A DNA stretch of 64,000 nucleotides. It comes from Acanthopleura granulata (taxonomy: Eukaryota; Mollusca; Polyplacophora; Chitonida; Chitonidae). Shown here one piece after another: positions 1-13,699 of this stretch. A program made the position numbers and the translations under genes. A model generated the notes under the pieces. That model had not been told where the DNA came from. It saw nothing but the letters and a program-made list of their open reading frames with translations, and made no database searches. The first letter of the stretch is position 1. The number at the start of each line of letters is the position of its first letter. The stretch covers positions 37,227,868-37,291,867 of the forward strand of contig JABBOT010000002.1 of the NCBI GenBank assembly GCA_016165875.1, written 5' to 3'.

Positions 1-2
1 CT

Positions 3-300
3 TTTAGTGAAGCCATCCGTGGCAGAGACCAGGCGCTTGGCTTCTTGATATGGCATATTATTTTTACATATCAGGGTTATGATTTCTTTTTCTTTCCTGA
101 AGACAGGACAGTCCTTGGAGGAGGCCATGTGGGCTGCGCTGCAATTGAAATATTTTATTGTATTTGTACAGCTGAAGCCCCAGTGACCTGCTTCCGTACA
201 CGTAAAGCAGACCCCTGCCATTGCCATTGGAAAATAAGTATTTCTCGATTCTGTATCTAGTGGTATCTCGTTTTTCCTTTTTTTTTGCTCACAACCGTCG
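3..300 (-). pseudogene. Non-LTR retrotransposon ORF1 (gag-like) fragment with zinc knuckles
   Basis: Read on the minus strand, this frame stays open for about 100 codons and runs off the left edge of the window. It contains CFTCTEAGHWGFSC, a perfect C-x2-C-x4-H-x4-C zinc knuckle (about 191-150). A second, degenerate knuckle of the form C-x3-H-x6-C (CSAAHMASSKDC) follows, then CPVFRKEKEI and EAKRLV. Paired knuckles with a CPV-F-x-KEKEI stretch are typical of ORF1 proteins of Jockey/I-group LINEs, which bind the element RNA. The frame meets a stop near 366 and I could not recognise the N-terminal half upstream. The downstream part (ending GFTK) resembles the start of the ORF1 remnant at 39,708-40,208 (KGLTK), so both may be one family. 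The missing 3' part lies outside the window. Family assignment is from motif recognition only. Confidence 0.72.
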
Positions 301-1394
301 AAGGCTGTGATAAGGACATAGAAAAATTTGAAGAAAGGAAATTTGAAAAAGACAAAAGCAAAACGAGTTTATGAATCATTTCCGCCCCGCCCCGGAGAGT
401 CATTACATGTATGACGAAACCCCTCCTGCGAGTAACCAGCAGAAGGAGATATGAGAGATGGATTTTTCGTTCATACTCGAGCATGTCGAATTTAATATAT
501 TAGAAACCGGAACCACACGAGAGAGCCCTAGCACGGGAGAACCCCTCGTACGACAAGCTTGTCTAGAGAACTGGGGTCCTATTTCTTTCACTCCCGGGAG
601 CCCCACTTTAAGAACAAGACGTATTTCACCTAGAGACAAGTTTCGTAGGGAATAAATTGCTTTACTCGGGATGGAATGAAAACAAGTCCGTTTTCTGACA
701 TTCTGTGGGCCTTCGTTCAGCCATCCAGTCGGCATCTGGCTAACAGCACTGTGACTTTATGTCTGAAAGTTTGGCAGATACTTATAGCGAAGTTTGGTGA
801 GTGTCGGCTGAGACTGATACCGTTTTTTCAATGCACAAACTTCACCAAAAATATACGTTACATGTCATAACACATAAATAATCTACGAAAAGGTTGATGT
901 GGCTGTACAAGTGTTGTAGGAGTTATTTGGGATAGGCTATGGATCTCGGTACGAACATTTGCCAGAAACCTACCAGATTTAGCATCCCTCTACGTCTGTG
1001 TGGCTATTGTAATTCCCCTGGACTTCCACCAGTACAGTAGGCTCATTTAAAAGAAATAAAACCATGTTCTTGAACACAAAAATGGCTGGATGTTATAAGG
1101 TTTATAATTGCTATGCTAATTTTAGTATTTCAACAAAGCTTTATTGACTATAAATATATAGTGTATAGAACATAAAGCAGAAAAATTCTGCTTTTGCGAC
1201 CGTGTTTAAAAAGAGCTTGTACACGGTTAGAGTTGTATTTTCTCGAGCATGTCTGTAAGAATTGGGAACCTGTGCATAAAGTCTCTAGTGATACGGCTGC
1301 GACATACCTATATAGAGTTCCGGTGTGAATGAAAAACGTTGCGAAATAATGAGCTACTAGCTGAGAAATTATGCGATACAAATCGCGATGATTT
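301..1394. other. No recognised gene
   Basis: A 110-codon frame on the minus strand (403-735) overlaps a 65-codon frame on the plus strand (458-655) in a slightly GC-richer patch. Neither resembles a family I know, and the overlap of two opposite frames argues for chance. It could be the ruined upstream half of the retrotransposon ORF1 next door, but I see no motif that proves this. The rest holds only short frames. Confidence 0.4.
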
Positions 1395-1870
1395 GTTGGT
1401 GTCACTCGAAGTTTCGAACATTTCCTTGTGAATTTTTCCGTGAATCATATGTTTGTCTAGTGAAAACTTATCATTAAGAGCAAAGAATTTAAAGTATATA
1501 CAAACGCGAATTCCCAGAATATGGGAGATATTCGCCATGTTTGATTTTATAACGAACATACACTTCCTGGGGTGCAGGGTCAACAGAGTAATCCTCTGTA
1601 ACTTTTATAGATAGGAACCTTAAGTTCGACTGACAACTGTGGTATATGCTGTGGCGAATATCTGATGGAGATATGTCACGTGGTTGTCACGTGGTTGTCC
1701 ATCGCGGGGAAAACTTTTCGAAGTTTACCACTGAATTTATCAGTTGTGTTTGCGTGAATTCAGTTTTGCGTATACATTGAATTCTTTGCTTGAATGATAA
1801 GTTTTCACAGGAAACATATATGAATCAAGGAAATTCAGCAAAATTGTTCTAAATTTCCAATGGCACTAAC
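1395..1870. repeat. Long inverted repeat (fold-back element)
   Basis: The reverse complement of about 1,400-1,520 matches about 1,745-1,868. The best stretch is 75 bases at roughly 80% identity, including AATGATAAGTTTTCAC on the right arm and its complement on the left. A shorter inner match (GGCGAATATCT at about 1,652 against its complement at about 1,530) suggests the pairing goes further in. The arms enclose about 200 bases with no open frame. This is the form of a non-autonomous DNA transposon or an old fold-back insertion. I could not define a clean terminus or target duplication. Confidence 0.6.
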
Positions 1871-4800
1871 ATCCACCTTAAATTTGGCTCTCAGCATAAC
1901 TGTACAGTACATGTACATGAGGTATATCACCTACTCGGTGGTATCTAGGAGTATTCGATGAAATGTACATCGAGACCTAATACAATTTAACACGAAGAAG
2001 GCTGGATATAATACTCTTCACATGAATCGTGAGCTATAGAATTAGAAGCTGCCAAAGTTGTCATTAAAGTATACATTATCTCCTAATCCCAGTCCATAAT
2101 GTCCTTTTTTTGGTCATGTTTAACATTTATGACAAATGCTGTTACAAATAGGAAACCTACGTGCATCGTTTGAAATAACCAACGAAACTTAAAAACAAAA
2201 TGTTGATATTACCATGATCATTGCGTTAGTCGACACTATGTATGTTGCTTTTTACCATAATAACTTGGTTTTACCAGTAATACCGTGCGACAAACAATCC
2301 CGGATGGTGCCAAGTTAAAGCCTCTTTCATCTTCTAACTTTTCCGTGTTAACAATGTCATGAAGCATGAAATTCAACTGCGGAGATCTACAACTTCCCAC
2401 ATAGCCGTTGCCCCTTCCAGTACATAGGATCTAGAAAACTTGGCCCAACCAACTTGTCTTCTTGTAGACTTTGAAATCAAAGCCGTATACAGTCATGGAA
2501 TTTAGAGATGTAACATATATGATTTATTACACATTTTGATACTTGTTACTCTACACAAATGAGAAGTTTGCTTATTCTTTCAACTTTTCCTGATATACAC
2601 CACGAAACATTCCACATCTTTAATAGGTAAAACTAACCATATTTAGTTTATAGAATCCAACAGGGATCCAAGAGAATACGATGACGGAAAATGGACACAG
2701 TGCGCTTCATATTTTCATGTACACTACTGCTCCCAACTCTCGGCATACGGGGGTGAAAGACTTCTCTGGAGAAGGTAGGTTGTTAGAGTAGGGTGCAAAC
2801 CACGTTACATCAAACGGTGCTACATCAATCATGTACTGTCTAAATCACAAAAGTTCTTCACCAGTTCACCATTTGTCACGAAGACATGATCGCAATAACA
2901 ACTACTACATCTTCGGAGTGAGAAATTGGGTTGAAAAAACGAGGTACTAGGTTTTTGTTGTAATTCGTGTTATAATTCTGTTCCTTGAGGGGACGGATCT
3001 TGTAAAGACTGGGAGTACCGAGAAGCCAGGATGCCAATTGCACAGTATTGCACAGTTACCGCCTATCATTTATAAATTATACAAACGTTCACAGTTTTAC
3101 GTGTCCTCTGAAAGCTATATAGCGGGGAAAAGTGTGTGGAATACTCTGTCAGCTGTTATGTAACCGTTAACACATTTAGCTGTTTGGATCCGTTGTTTTC
3201 CTGTTCGAAAACCCGGCAAAGACAGATACGTCTTCAGTGTATATAAATTTTAGCTCTCTCTGTAAGGTTCAAGACGTCAAACTTTGGCGTTAATTGGAGT
3301 TCCAACACAGAAGAAAAGCAACGTATTTTATAGGGAAAAAAAAGATATTGCTGAAATTGTATCAGTGCAAGATTGCGACTCACTCCTGAATGTCATGATG
3401 TCATGCTTTGGCTGCACTACATACATCAAAACGGTAACTTTTACCTTTGCCTTTCTCCTTTTTTGGAATGCCAAAACAACATATCAACAGCAGCGACATT
3501 ACTCATTATGTGGGCGTATCAGAGGTAATTAACAGGGTACGACATTTCCAAACATTACTGCTGGCCTTGCTCACCATAAAATTCGACAAAATTACTAGGT
3601 TCGAAATATGTACATATTTCAGAAGAGGTGTTGTTTTTTTCGTGGACAAGTGTAATCCTAGCCAATGTCTTCGTCAAGTGATGTACGAGTTGAGAAACCT
3701 GTCCTTGTTCGGAATTTCCATCATAGTGAGCCAAATATACGGTTTTTTAGGGATAACTAAGCATGCCATTCCCTACGCGGTAGTTTCATCAAGAATCTGT
3801 CTTGTGCCCTTGCCTTGACATTTAGCTGAGTTGCACACACGTGGGAGGTACATTTGTAATCAGGTATTTTTCTGTGTCTACTATTATAAAGGAGACAATT
3901 GTTGGTGGAAATATCACGTCTGGCATTCTTCAAAAGTGAATGATGAGTGTTGGTGGGCCGCAGTTTCCACACAGGAAACAGATACCTGCGCAGGAAATCA
4001 CCAAAAATAATAAGCTGTGGTAATCTCTGACCCGATCTCCGACACTGGTCGACTTTTTCCTCGATCTGTTGACATGACCTGATCAGGAGTGTGCATCAGC
4101 TGTCTGTTCGCCTGCTCCCTAGCACCTTCCGGTCACGTGCTCATCCATTTCCCCGGGGTCAGGGTTGACTCTAACCATCCGTCAATTTGACAAGGTCGTC
4201 ATAACCTATAGAGCTATACTCAAACCAATATGCAAGCATGGTGACTCGTGGAGGAAACATTTCCTCCCTCCACACTCCCCGCCCGGATTTATACTTCTTA
4301 AATTTGAGAAACAATCATCTCAAATGTATTATAAAGTTGGTTTGACTATGTATATGAAAGCATAGTGGTGCACAGATAATCAGCTGTAGTGTTGTTGAGA
4401 CCTAATAAAAAGTTTGTATTAACGAAACGAACTTATACCTTTGGCAAGTGGTTTTGTTAGTCAGCGCACTTGATTCCTTTTGAAATAATTATGACAATAA
4501 AGAATGTAACTAGGTTATGGAGTTTAACACTATGAAAACCGGCTGATAGAGTTTAACATTGCGAACTAAAGGTATTCTATCCACATCTTCTTTGCAAAGA
4601 CATGGATCCTCAGCATATCAGTGTGTAGAGGTTATGGTGTAAGGCGTCACAGAATGACTAATGACAATTCTTGTAAGGAGTGGGAGAAATTTTCCAGAAA
4701 GATTAATATCGGCCACATCAGCATCAGGTTATAACTTTTGATCTCACGCTTACTGTCACTATGCGAAACAGTGTCAGAAACAATGGCAGCATGTCTCCAG

Positions 4801-6568
4801 ATGAGTTAGGTAAAGATCCTCTTCGGCGACATAAACTATGTACGAATGGATACCTCGGGTCTGTGTTCAGCACCGGTTAGAGCCACAGGTCACTTAGCAC
4901 CGAATCCTGCAGCTGTTCTTCATATCTTCTGATAGTAGCAACTCCATTTGAAAACTTGAAACGGACAGAGCACTCACCATCGCTGTGTGCGCGCAGAGTC
5001 AGTCGCCAGAACACGGGAAACCCAATTTGATCACGTGCGGCTGTAATTGGAGGGCACATATGAGGTCATTCCAAAGTACCTCATCAACGCTCAAATTTCT
5101 CTAACGTCACTGTGGTATTCTTTGATTCGACTCTCTCATGTGACATATGATTGTCGGGTCAACTTAAGCATTTTGTATACATGACATTGGTGGTGTGGAG
5201 TTTTCAGGAAGTACTCATTGGGATTAAGCTAAATATCTGTATTCCGGCCAAAGGTTGAAATCTTATGAAATATGAACCTGACAGATAGGTTACTGAATGG
5301 ATGTAATTATTTATTAGGCTGTCATGGTAGTATATTACATTTACATGGAGCAAGTCACCAATTGCAAACGAACACAATGTGGTCGGTGCTTTGGTTTTAC
5401 TCTCTATGCTGTGGCCTATTGTAGTGAATTTCTGAAATAATTGGGTTTTGCTGCATGGTGGGGGAAGCATCAGTGACGCCTGGTCCATTTACATTTTTTT
5501 CATGTAATTATGTATTAAATAGACGACAACACATTAACTGTAGGTTATTGACGCCTAATAAATTGCAATTAATATCACTGCAATTTTTACCTAATTGAGC
5601 GTAAGCCATGGTACTAGCCGATGTAAGTTGTTACCTATTCAGCAATTACATGAAAGATTAGAAGAAAACTGTAACTAAGGTAAACTGACATGAGGTCGAA
5701 TTTAACCGGTCACGTCTGAACATTTGCCAACTTTTACACTGTCTTCGCCGCTTCGATTTTACTCTCTGTGCTATACTATTTAATATTCGGCACTGCTAGG
5801 TCTCAAATTAGATATTAGTTCAGTTTGATCTTCCATGGGTCGTACATTTGCCACGGAGTTTCATGAGGAAAAAATTATTTTAATGTAACAAGTTTAAATC
5901 TCCATGTCTGTCATTTCTAGCATTCCACTCTACGTGTTAAGGAAAATTACTTGTGCAGCAAAACACTGGCTACCAGAGGCTAACTTTACAGAATTATGTG
6001 TTAGGTTTGCTTTTTCTTTCTTTCCTTATTTACCAATATTTACTTAATACCAATTCAAATACAAACAGAGAATAAGTATGAACGGTTGTTTGCAATCCGA
6101 GATGAATATCATTTTGAGATGATGTCAGAAACCATGGTCAATATTCAGCCACTAATGTCCATATAATGGTGATTCATCATTAAAGATCCCAGATTAGGCG
6201 ATTCTACTATTAGCCTATCAGTGTGATTATCAAAAAGATCATGAATATTGAATTGTATGTGTCCCAGTGTTTGGCCGTTTTCTGAGTACTCACACCCACT
6301 TTTTGTCATCTATATCTGTGCTGTTTAATCCCGCCGCACGGTGTCCACGTAACTAGCGTCTGTCCCGGTATACCGTGATGTGTGTCTGCAGAATCCAATG
6401 TCCATATAAGATTCCACCAGATTAGATTGTGGTCTTTAAGGCGTAGGAGTATATAAGCCACATACTTACTCTCATGCAGTATACATGAGTGATTGGAGTT
6501 TTACGTGTTATTACCGACAGAATCTTACCTCATGGTCTTGGAGGGATCGTGTCCAGTTGGATTTGATT

Positions 6569-6774
6569 TATATTTGATTGGTCTTTTACGTCGTTATATT
6601 GCGGTGGCTAGTGTTATGATGGGATGAAACTGAGAACACGAGAGAAACTCATAACCATCCGCAGAATGCTGGTAGACCGTCCCACGTCCTGGCGAAGACG
6701 ATGCGAACATATGCTGAGTTCAAAGCGACCGCACTGGTAAGAGCCTCTCGGGTCATTACGCTGCGCTATAGCTT
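6569..6774 (-). mobile_element. Old SINE copy, 5'-truncated
   Basis: The reverse complement matches the body of the SINE at 32,794-33,060: an AATGACCC-x-AGAGGCTC start, then AGTGCGGTCGCT, the GTGGGA..GGTCTACCAGCA stretch, CGGATGGTTATG, and a worn GTAAAAGACCAATCAAAT tail at 6,569. The tRNA-like head is mostly missing. A copy at the same place in U3 shows it was inserted before that duplication. Confidence 0.7.
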
Positions 6775-9700
6775 GCTATTCCTCTACCCCTCCCCCCACC
6801 CCAACTCGCCCACATAGGTTTGCCGCAATTATTTAATTATCTATTACGGGAATACCTCGTCTTCAACTGTTAGGTGGTTGCTTTGAAAATAATACTTGTC
6901 CCAGGACAATTAACTCAGTAAACATGGCATAAAACGTTGAATAAGTAAATGTTGCATTATTGTGCTGACGGTAACGTTTGAGAACGAGAAATAGTTTTAC
7001 CCAAGTTCAAAGGTTAAGCAGTCTTACTGTGTGGTTGGTCTCTGCTCACTCAGTTTTACAATCATCTCCATGAATAAAATCGAGGCAAAACACTCAAAGC
7101 TTTCCGACTTTATTTGAAGTTTACTAAGCTGCAAAACGTGAACCAGCTTTCATGTCTTTGGAAAAGATGTACGTCTGGTAAGGTGCGATCAACAGTAACA
7201 TAGCCACAGTTTTCTCAGCTACAAGTCCCGTGGGGTTGCGTTTTTAATTAAAGCTTTAGACCTTTCAAAAGGGTAAACTGAATCAGCAAACGCGTGTATT
7301 ATATGATCGGCTCTCTAAAAAACTGTCCCATTTTAGGCCTTGTATATTGGTCAAATGTACACTTGGAAATACTCCGGAGATTACACTCGTCTTTTTCGGG
7401 CCACCTGAAACAACTTTATTTATTAAAGACTTGCGGTCATCTATTCCATGACAAGCACCAGTGACCTGAAGAAGGTCTTCCTAATGTGAAATGAAATTGG
7501 GCAGTCGTCAAGGTGTCTGAAGATTGCGTCAATCTACACCATCAGAACTAGTCATTTCCAAATTATACTCTTTTGCTTCATCGATACAGTGGAACGAAAG
7601 TGGACCTGAACTGGACGGTGCCTTTATTGTTCTCTCCACCTGATGAGTGATACACTGCACGACCTATGATAACAGTCAGTCACAACGCCTCGGGTATAAG
7701 GAGGGTATCAGCAAAATGATGACTATAGCAGCTGCAGTTCCTTAGAAAATAGGGATAGGATTTTAGTTTGAAACAAATGACTTTCTAGATAACTTGATTT
7801 CTTTGTATGATTCAATCCACAGTTTTCCTATAAAATATTTGTCCACTATTGTGACTCCGTCTTCAGTACATTGTATTAAATTCTTTGTTATGGTAATCGG
7901 GTAAGCGTGAGGTGATGAGCTGTGTATACGTCACAAGCTGCAATGTGATTCAGTCGAGTATTCTTGCCGCTCTTGGCTGTTTTTATGAGTTTTAGCGCCT
8001 TTGTACATAGAACGTACTTTCCGCAGAGAAATAGCCGTGTAGTAAACATATTTACCAGACCAGAAAGTTCAGGTTCGAGGATAAGCTTTAGGCTATAACA
8101 GTCAAACAACGCGAAAAGCTGGAAAAAGACATTGCAAGGCGAAGTGGCATACTTGCTTGTCAACGATGATGTGCACCGCAGATTGTTGACCATAAACCAT
8201 ACACTTACGATGCTATTCATTACATTCAAATTTATTATTAGCTGCGAAATTTGAAAAACCGTGAATGAAATGAGTTGATGAACATAAATAAAATGGAATT
8301 TTGACTGGAGTGTTTTCTTGCCACATTTGAAGAGCGCTAATACCAGGCCAACGGTTTACTACATTCAAGCACATTACATGATGAGTATACACCGGGTTTC
8401 CAAATAGTCATGACGTTTAATAGTGTTCTTGTTGAGCCAGGACTAAGCATTTATTTTTCGGGAGACTGCTGTCTTTTTAGTGGTGTTAGTTGACCATAAG
8501 ATTGGCACAGAAAAATTATCAATATAATTAATTGAACCCTTTGGTGCTTGTTACTTGCCCTTACGTGAGCATTTTGTAACCACAATTCACGATATCAGTG
8601 TATGACCACGGGCACTCAATAAGATTTACAGCCGGCATCATGCATCAGTGCATAACAGTAAAGTAATCAAACTTACCTACCTGTTATTTTGTTTGCAGTC
8701 AGCAGTCGTCTCAAAAATCAGAGTCATAGCCATGAGCGGATACTCGTTACATGGATTTGTACAGCAACATTTATTTGGGGCCTCTCGAATAAGAAATCTT
8801 GTACTTTTATTTTATTATTATATTGTACTTTAGTCCGTCTATTTTTATTCATAAAAACATCAAATCTAATTATGTTTTGATTCCAAAGGAGACTGTAAAA
8901 TATTCATTGTAAAAAGTCATCATTTTTTTAAGTTGCCTTGAACAAATTTCAACACATAGCAACGTGCAGCGGGTTATTTTCTGTATGCCTAAGCATATGA
9001 ATGTGAAACGCAGACTTCCTTCGTTATAGAAAATCAACCAGGATAAAATCTTCCAGTTGAAGCCCGTATCAATTCCGTAAGCTGTTCTTGTAAAGAGTTA
9101 ATTAACCTTTTGGGATAAATTGCAAAGAAAATGGCAAATACGTACGAAACATCAAAGCAAAGCGACTTTTCGGCCTTGCGGAAACATAGGCTAAGCTGAC
9201 GTACTTGTCCGGGGTTCGTGCTGTGCCAATATAAATCATAATTAGCTCAATATTAGGCTATAGAACTGTAGCTAAACGGTACCAGTGGTAAACCTAAATG
9301 AACAGAAGACTGTAACCGTAAGGAAATGAGCGTCTCAGGTCCGAGCCGAGGTCCTGCTGATTTCTGAAAGTATCAGCTCTTTCATGTAAAGTAACCACAG
9401 GTACCTACATGGATACGTTTATTTGTTGTCGGCATTGTGTCCTACACAAAGAGGTCCAACTCTTAGTACAAGCACACCGTTTTCTGCTGAAATACTATTG
9501 TGCTTGTGCAGCAAGCCTAGTTAAGGGTTTTATGAGCAAACGTACATTGAAAAAACGTGACGTCCTGAGGAAAGAACAACAGAGTGGTATGCATAGTTTT
9601 ACGTGGCTTTGTGATAAGTCAGAATTAGCTTTACGAGTTCCCTATTCAAAACTGCCGGAAAATTTACGAATATCTTCCATTTTCCCATTTTACCGAATGG

Positions 9701-10894
9701 ACAATACTCTAAAGGGTGAATTGTGATAATTTCCAGTTCATAAATCAGCATTTTTACTTCCTTTAATGCTTAGACGGAGGCCGGATACCTAAATATGATA
9801 AAAAGTTTTGCCATTGGTCTCACGTTCACAGACAGCTGGCCCATAAACTTAAATAGCTTTTTCAGCCTTTACATGTAACGTGTTTCCCATCTGAAAATCA
9901 TTGTTTTCAATTTTCTAACTCCTTTGAAAGGTGTCTAAACAAGACAATTACCATCGCTAGTTTCCAGAAACACATGCTCTGTGATAAATTATCACTTTGA
10001 GATTTTTTGAAAAGCGCTGGAATATTACGACCTAATGTCATTAGAGTCATGTGGTGGTCATAAAACTGATGTTTATCCGATATTGGAATAATCTAACACG
10101 ACCTATTGTATCTGTTCTATAAATCCTTGGGCATCTAATATAAATCTCAGGCGAAAGGTTATGCGTCGCGATATCTGTCGTTCTGTCCATATGATCACCT
10201 GTATGACCGTGACCTCCAAGTACCTCTTTATGAAAGAAACCCGCAAGAGAAACAGTGTTGAAAATAGTGTATTACCTATACTAGGCAGTTGGAGCTGAGA
10301 ATATGTGAGACCGCTAAGAAACTGTTAGACGGGTATACTTTATTTCAGTCATCAGTGGTCATCGGCCATCAACATTTGATGAATCCACAATACAAAAACC
10401 AATCCTAAACCCACAGCCTAAAGCCCTCACTTAACAGCTGTCATAGAATTTACAAGGGTGATAGCATTCCCAGAGTCGTGTTACGAGCGATTAATGGTGA
10501 CAGTGTAACTCGCGCTCAATAAGGCGCGAATATTTAATACTGATCTTGATTCCTCAAAGAAGTCCTCAAGACGTTGATATCGAATGACACAGAACTGAAA
10601 CACTCCCAAAGAACACCTTTATTACAGACATGTGTACCATGTAGAATGTTTTTCTCAGCATGAAGAGAACATCCGTTTTGTCGTCAGCACAAATGTAACG
10701 CTTTTAGATCAGTAAATGCACGAATGTCAGGAAAGTCCAGTTCTCTGCTATGTTTGATATCATGTTTTCTTTCAGAGACTGGGCTTTTGATCCGCTTTCA
10801 ACATTACTTCTGTAATATCACAACAATGTAAATCAGTTCAGCCCGTAAATCATGGTGTCTTGTGTCATATTAACATAGGCATTGTCATGTCAGG

Positions 10895-10932
10895 AAAAAA
10901 AGAAAAAAAAAAAGAAAAAGAAAAAAAACAGG
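10895..10932. repeat. A-rich simple repeat
   Basis: Runs of A separated by single G. The equivalent sites in U3 (24,899-24,949) and U4 (about 35,729-35,740) are also A-rich, but with different lengths and interruptions. Confidence 0.9.
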
Positions 10933-11321
10933 TGGCTTAGGTTGTAGCGATTTTACTCCTAAATCTTTTTAGATTGGCATATCAACGAGAGCTTGTTGGT
11001 ATATATGGTGATCTTTTCTTCTGACCCACATCCTCATGACCCTATAACCCCTGTCACTATTAGGAGACAATCAACTGACAGACAGCAAGTGTCGGAAATA
11101 TAATCTGTGTGATAGCCGGGTAGTGAAAATTAAATCATGCATTGATGGCCGGTGAATATTAAACTCACAAACAAGACATGCATTAAAGGATGAAGTCAGT
11201 TTGGCCATCAAGCTTGCGAGAGGTCACGTCATCTCCCAGGAGACTGCTTAAATTGTGATATTGAAGTTGACCTGAGTGGACGGCTATCTTCTCCAGGTCG
11301 TTGTTACGTGATGTATAATAA

Positions 11322-11491
11322 GGATCACAGTCCCCCTCCGATCGGTTGTCTACATTATATAATCTGGATCACAGCCCACTCCAATCGGTTGTCTACATAT
11401 ATAATCTGGATCACAGTCCCCCTCCAATGGGTTGTCTACATATATAATCTGGATCACAGTCCCCCACCGAGCGTTTGTTTACATATATATA
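11322..11491. repeat. Minisatellite, about 44-bp unit, four copies
   Basis: Each unit reads GGATCACAGTCCCCCTCC, a GGTTGTCTACA core, then an AT-rich ATATATAATCT spacer. There are four units here and five in the U3 equivalent. The site is missing in U4, where the LINE sits. Because the period is close to a multiple of three, it produces a repetitive open frame that is not a gene. Confidence 0.9.
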
Positions 11492-13699
11492 TACAACAGC
11501 GAATGTAAGTAAGCAGATCACTCATCCCTGAAATCTAAGGGCTTTTGACTGTACATGGAAGAGATGTTGTTTATTCCACACAGATCAGAACAACATTCAG
11601 ATTCCAAATACAACCCAGCTAATTCAAAGGTTAATAATGCCAATGAAATAAATCAAATCAGAGGTGCTTTTTTCTGTGTGGAATCTTATACGAATTCAAT
11701 GAAACGCTTCTTTTCAAGTCTATGTCTCACTTTTTGATAATTATGAGGTAGGCCAAGTGGAATTTGGGTGACCCTCGGGAAGACGTAATACAGAGTTCCA
11801 TCTCATCCAGATATATTAATAATCCTGGTCGGGATTAAAATGAGTTTCACTTATACCCTTACCCATGCGACGTATATCAGGTTAGTGACATTTCGTGCGG
11901 AAAGTGATCTCATAAATAACTTCTTCATCAGATGTAGCCCAGAGATACCCTTTGATGTGTCCACAAATGGTAAATTTACTGTCCTCTTCAACATGTCGGG
12001 TATCGACCTTTATGTCAACTACAGGGAATTATAGGTATAAATCAATCAAGATTTGTTTCCTTGTTGCTTGATTTCTGTCAGCATGTACACAGTAGTGCGT
12101 GGTGGAATAATCAGCGTGCATGACGTAAATGGGGTGTATATTACTAGTTTCCAAATACAACTTCACATCCCAGAAAATCGAAGAGGCGATAGTTAATTAT
12201 GTCTGAATGTCCATCTTTTGGCTTATATCTCTTAGGGTCTCACGTTGAAATGCTGACATTGCTGAGTGGGTCGGGCATGTCGGAGTAAGGCGGACTGGGT
12301 CCAAGGCTCTCGGGGGAGGTGAAAACATCGATTATTCTCTGAATAATCAAGACTATGTACGTGTAAAACTCTTTACCCACAGAATAATTAGTCTGCAATG
12401 TGCCGTCATAAACAGTCGATCCATTGTTCTCGACTGGCAGGTTACAGACCGTTATGCTGAGTCAGCCAAGAAGTTTACCAGGAATCGCCCAGATTGGTTT
12501 TCCAAGTTGTCACTCTCTTTCCGCACCCGCCATAGCGGAGTTCCGTAAATTGGACAAATTGTGTAGTTGTTCGGGTCAGACGAGACAAATTCTCAGCTAA
12601 GACTGACACTTGGTATTGTCTACATAGTATATTCTCTGAGATCAGACTGGTGATGTATCGCTTACATGACACCAATACTCCTGGTGGGAAATACCCATAC
12701 TGCAACACGTATCGACTAAGGTCCTTCCCAGTTAAAGAGCTGATTCGCTACAGCTAAAAGTCCCATGATCAATGAAATCACTTTCTGGAATATAACTTTT
12801 GCTGTTTCCTTGTGTCGCTGTATTGTCAGGCACTTAGCGAAGATCGGCGATTTTCTCCAGATCACCGTCGTATAAAAGTGTTACGGTGTTGAACGGCAAT
12901 AAAATCAGTATTTAAGTGCATGTATGGAATAACACTGAATAACATTTTTCCAACGGAGTGTTGTATATATGTGATCCGTAGAATAATGTACGATGGACGA
13001 TATCTTTGACAGGCTAAGTGCTGACCTTACATTTAAAGCGAAAAATGTGAGTAATTTCATTCTTATTTATTGTTGTTGAATGTTTTTGTAGAATTGTCAA
13101 CAAAATATAATTCATACTGGTTTTAGGAAAATTCTGATCACCTTCTTCAAAATGAAACATAATCGTCTACTTTCCTGAAACATGTGTGAGTCTTAATCTA
13201 ATCACCGAACTCAGAACATGTATATGTAGCAACACCTGCTCCTTTATAGATTACCATTAAACGACCTCGAATTTCACTTTTTAAATACGTTTATTTTATT
13301 CCGGATATACACCTTGCTGATACAGCACAAATTATAGTCCAGGAAAATGCGGCGTCAGCCACTTGGTTGCCAGCTAATACTTCACCGCATTAAACCAACA
13401 GGCCAAGAGAACCTCAGCAAAAATATGAGATGAGGTGTCAGCTAAATAAAATAACGATAATACTACTTGTACCACTTTATAAATGACATCTACAATGGTG
13501 ACTCTAATTTTTCTATATGTTAATTATGTTTGAACGAATGAGTGTACTACGCAAAGCTTAATCAGGATGTAATTTATTGTAATTATATCCGTATGGGTAT
13601 TGACATTGCGTTGGGTAATCTTCTAGTGGCTGTTAAGATTCCCTGGTGAAGTCTGCGGGTGACAAGTTCGTGGTTTGTGAAGGCACTGGTTCGTCTGAG

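Larger units (their letters stand above)
1930..13690. repeat. Array copy U1 (reference copy of the duplicated unit)
   Basis: This is the most complete copy and I use it as the coordinate reference. About 1,930-4,240 recurs in U3 (from 17,850), U4 (29,690-31,500) and U5 (42,310-44,340). About 4,050-6,560 and 6,810-7,170 recur in U2. About 6,060-13,660 recurs in U3 (19,620-27,740), and 8,055-12,920 in U4. Matches to U3 are long and close; one 342-base stretch (7,888-8,229 against 21,356-21,697) differs at roughly 24 sites. U4 and U5 are clearly more diverged. I found no gene: frames at 7,888-8,229 (-), 9,409-9,726 (+) and 12,475-12,708 (-) are the longest, and in the other copies they are broken or change mostly at the amino-acid level. 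Confidence 0.85.

Noticed and set aside
403..735. A 110-codon minus-strand frame near the left edge
   Set aside because: No recognisable motif, and an opposite-strand frame of 65 codons covers the same bases. Kept only as a possible ruined part of the neighbouring retrotransposon ORF1.
11308..11508. A repetitive open frame through the minisatellite in U1
   Set aside because: It is produced by the repeat unit and is not kept in U3, which has an extra unit.
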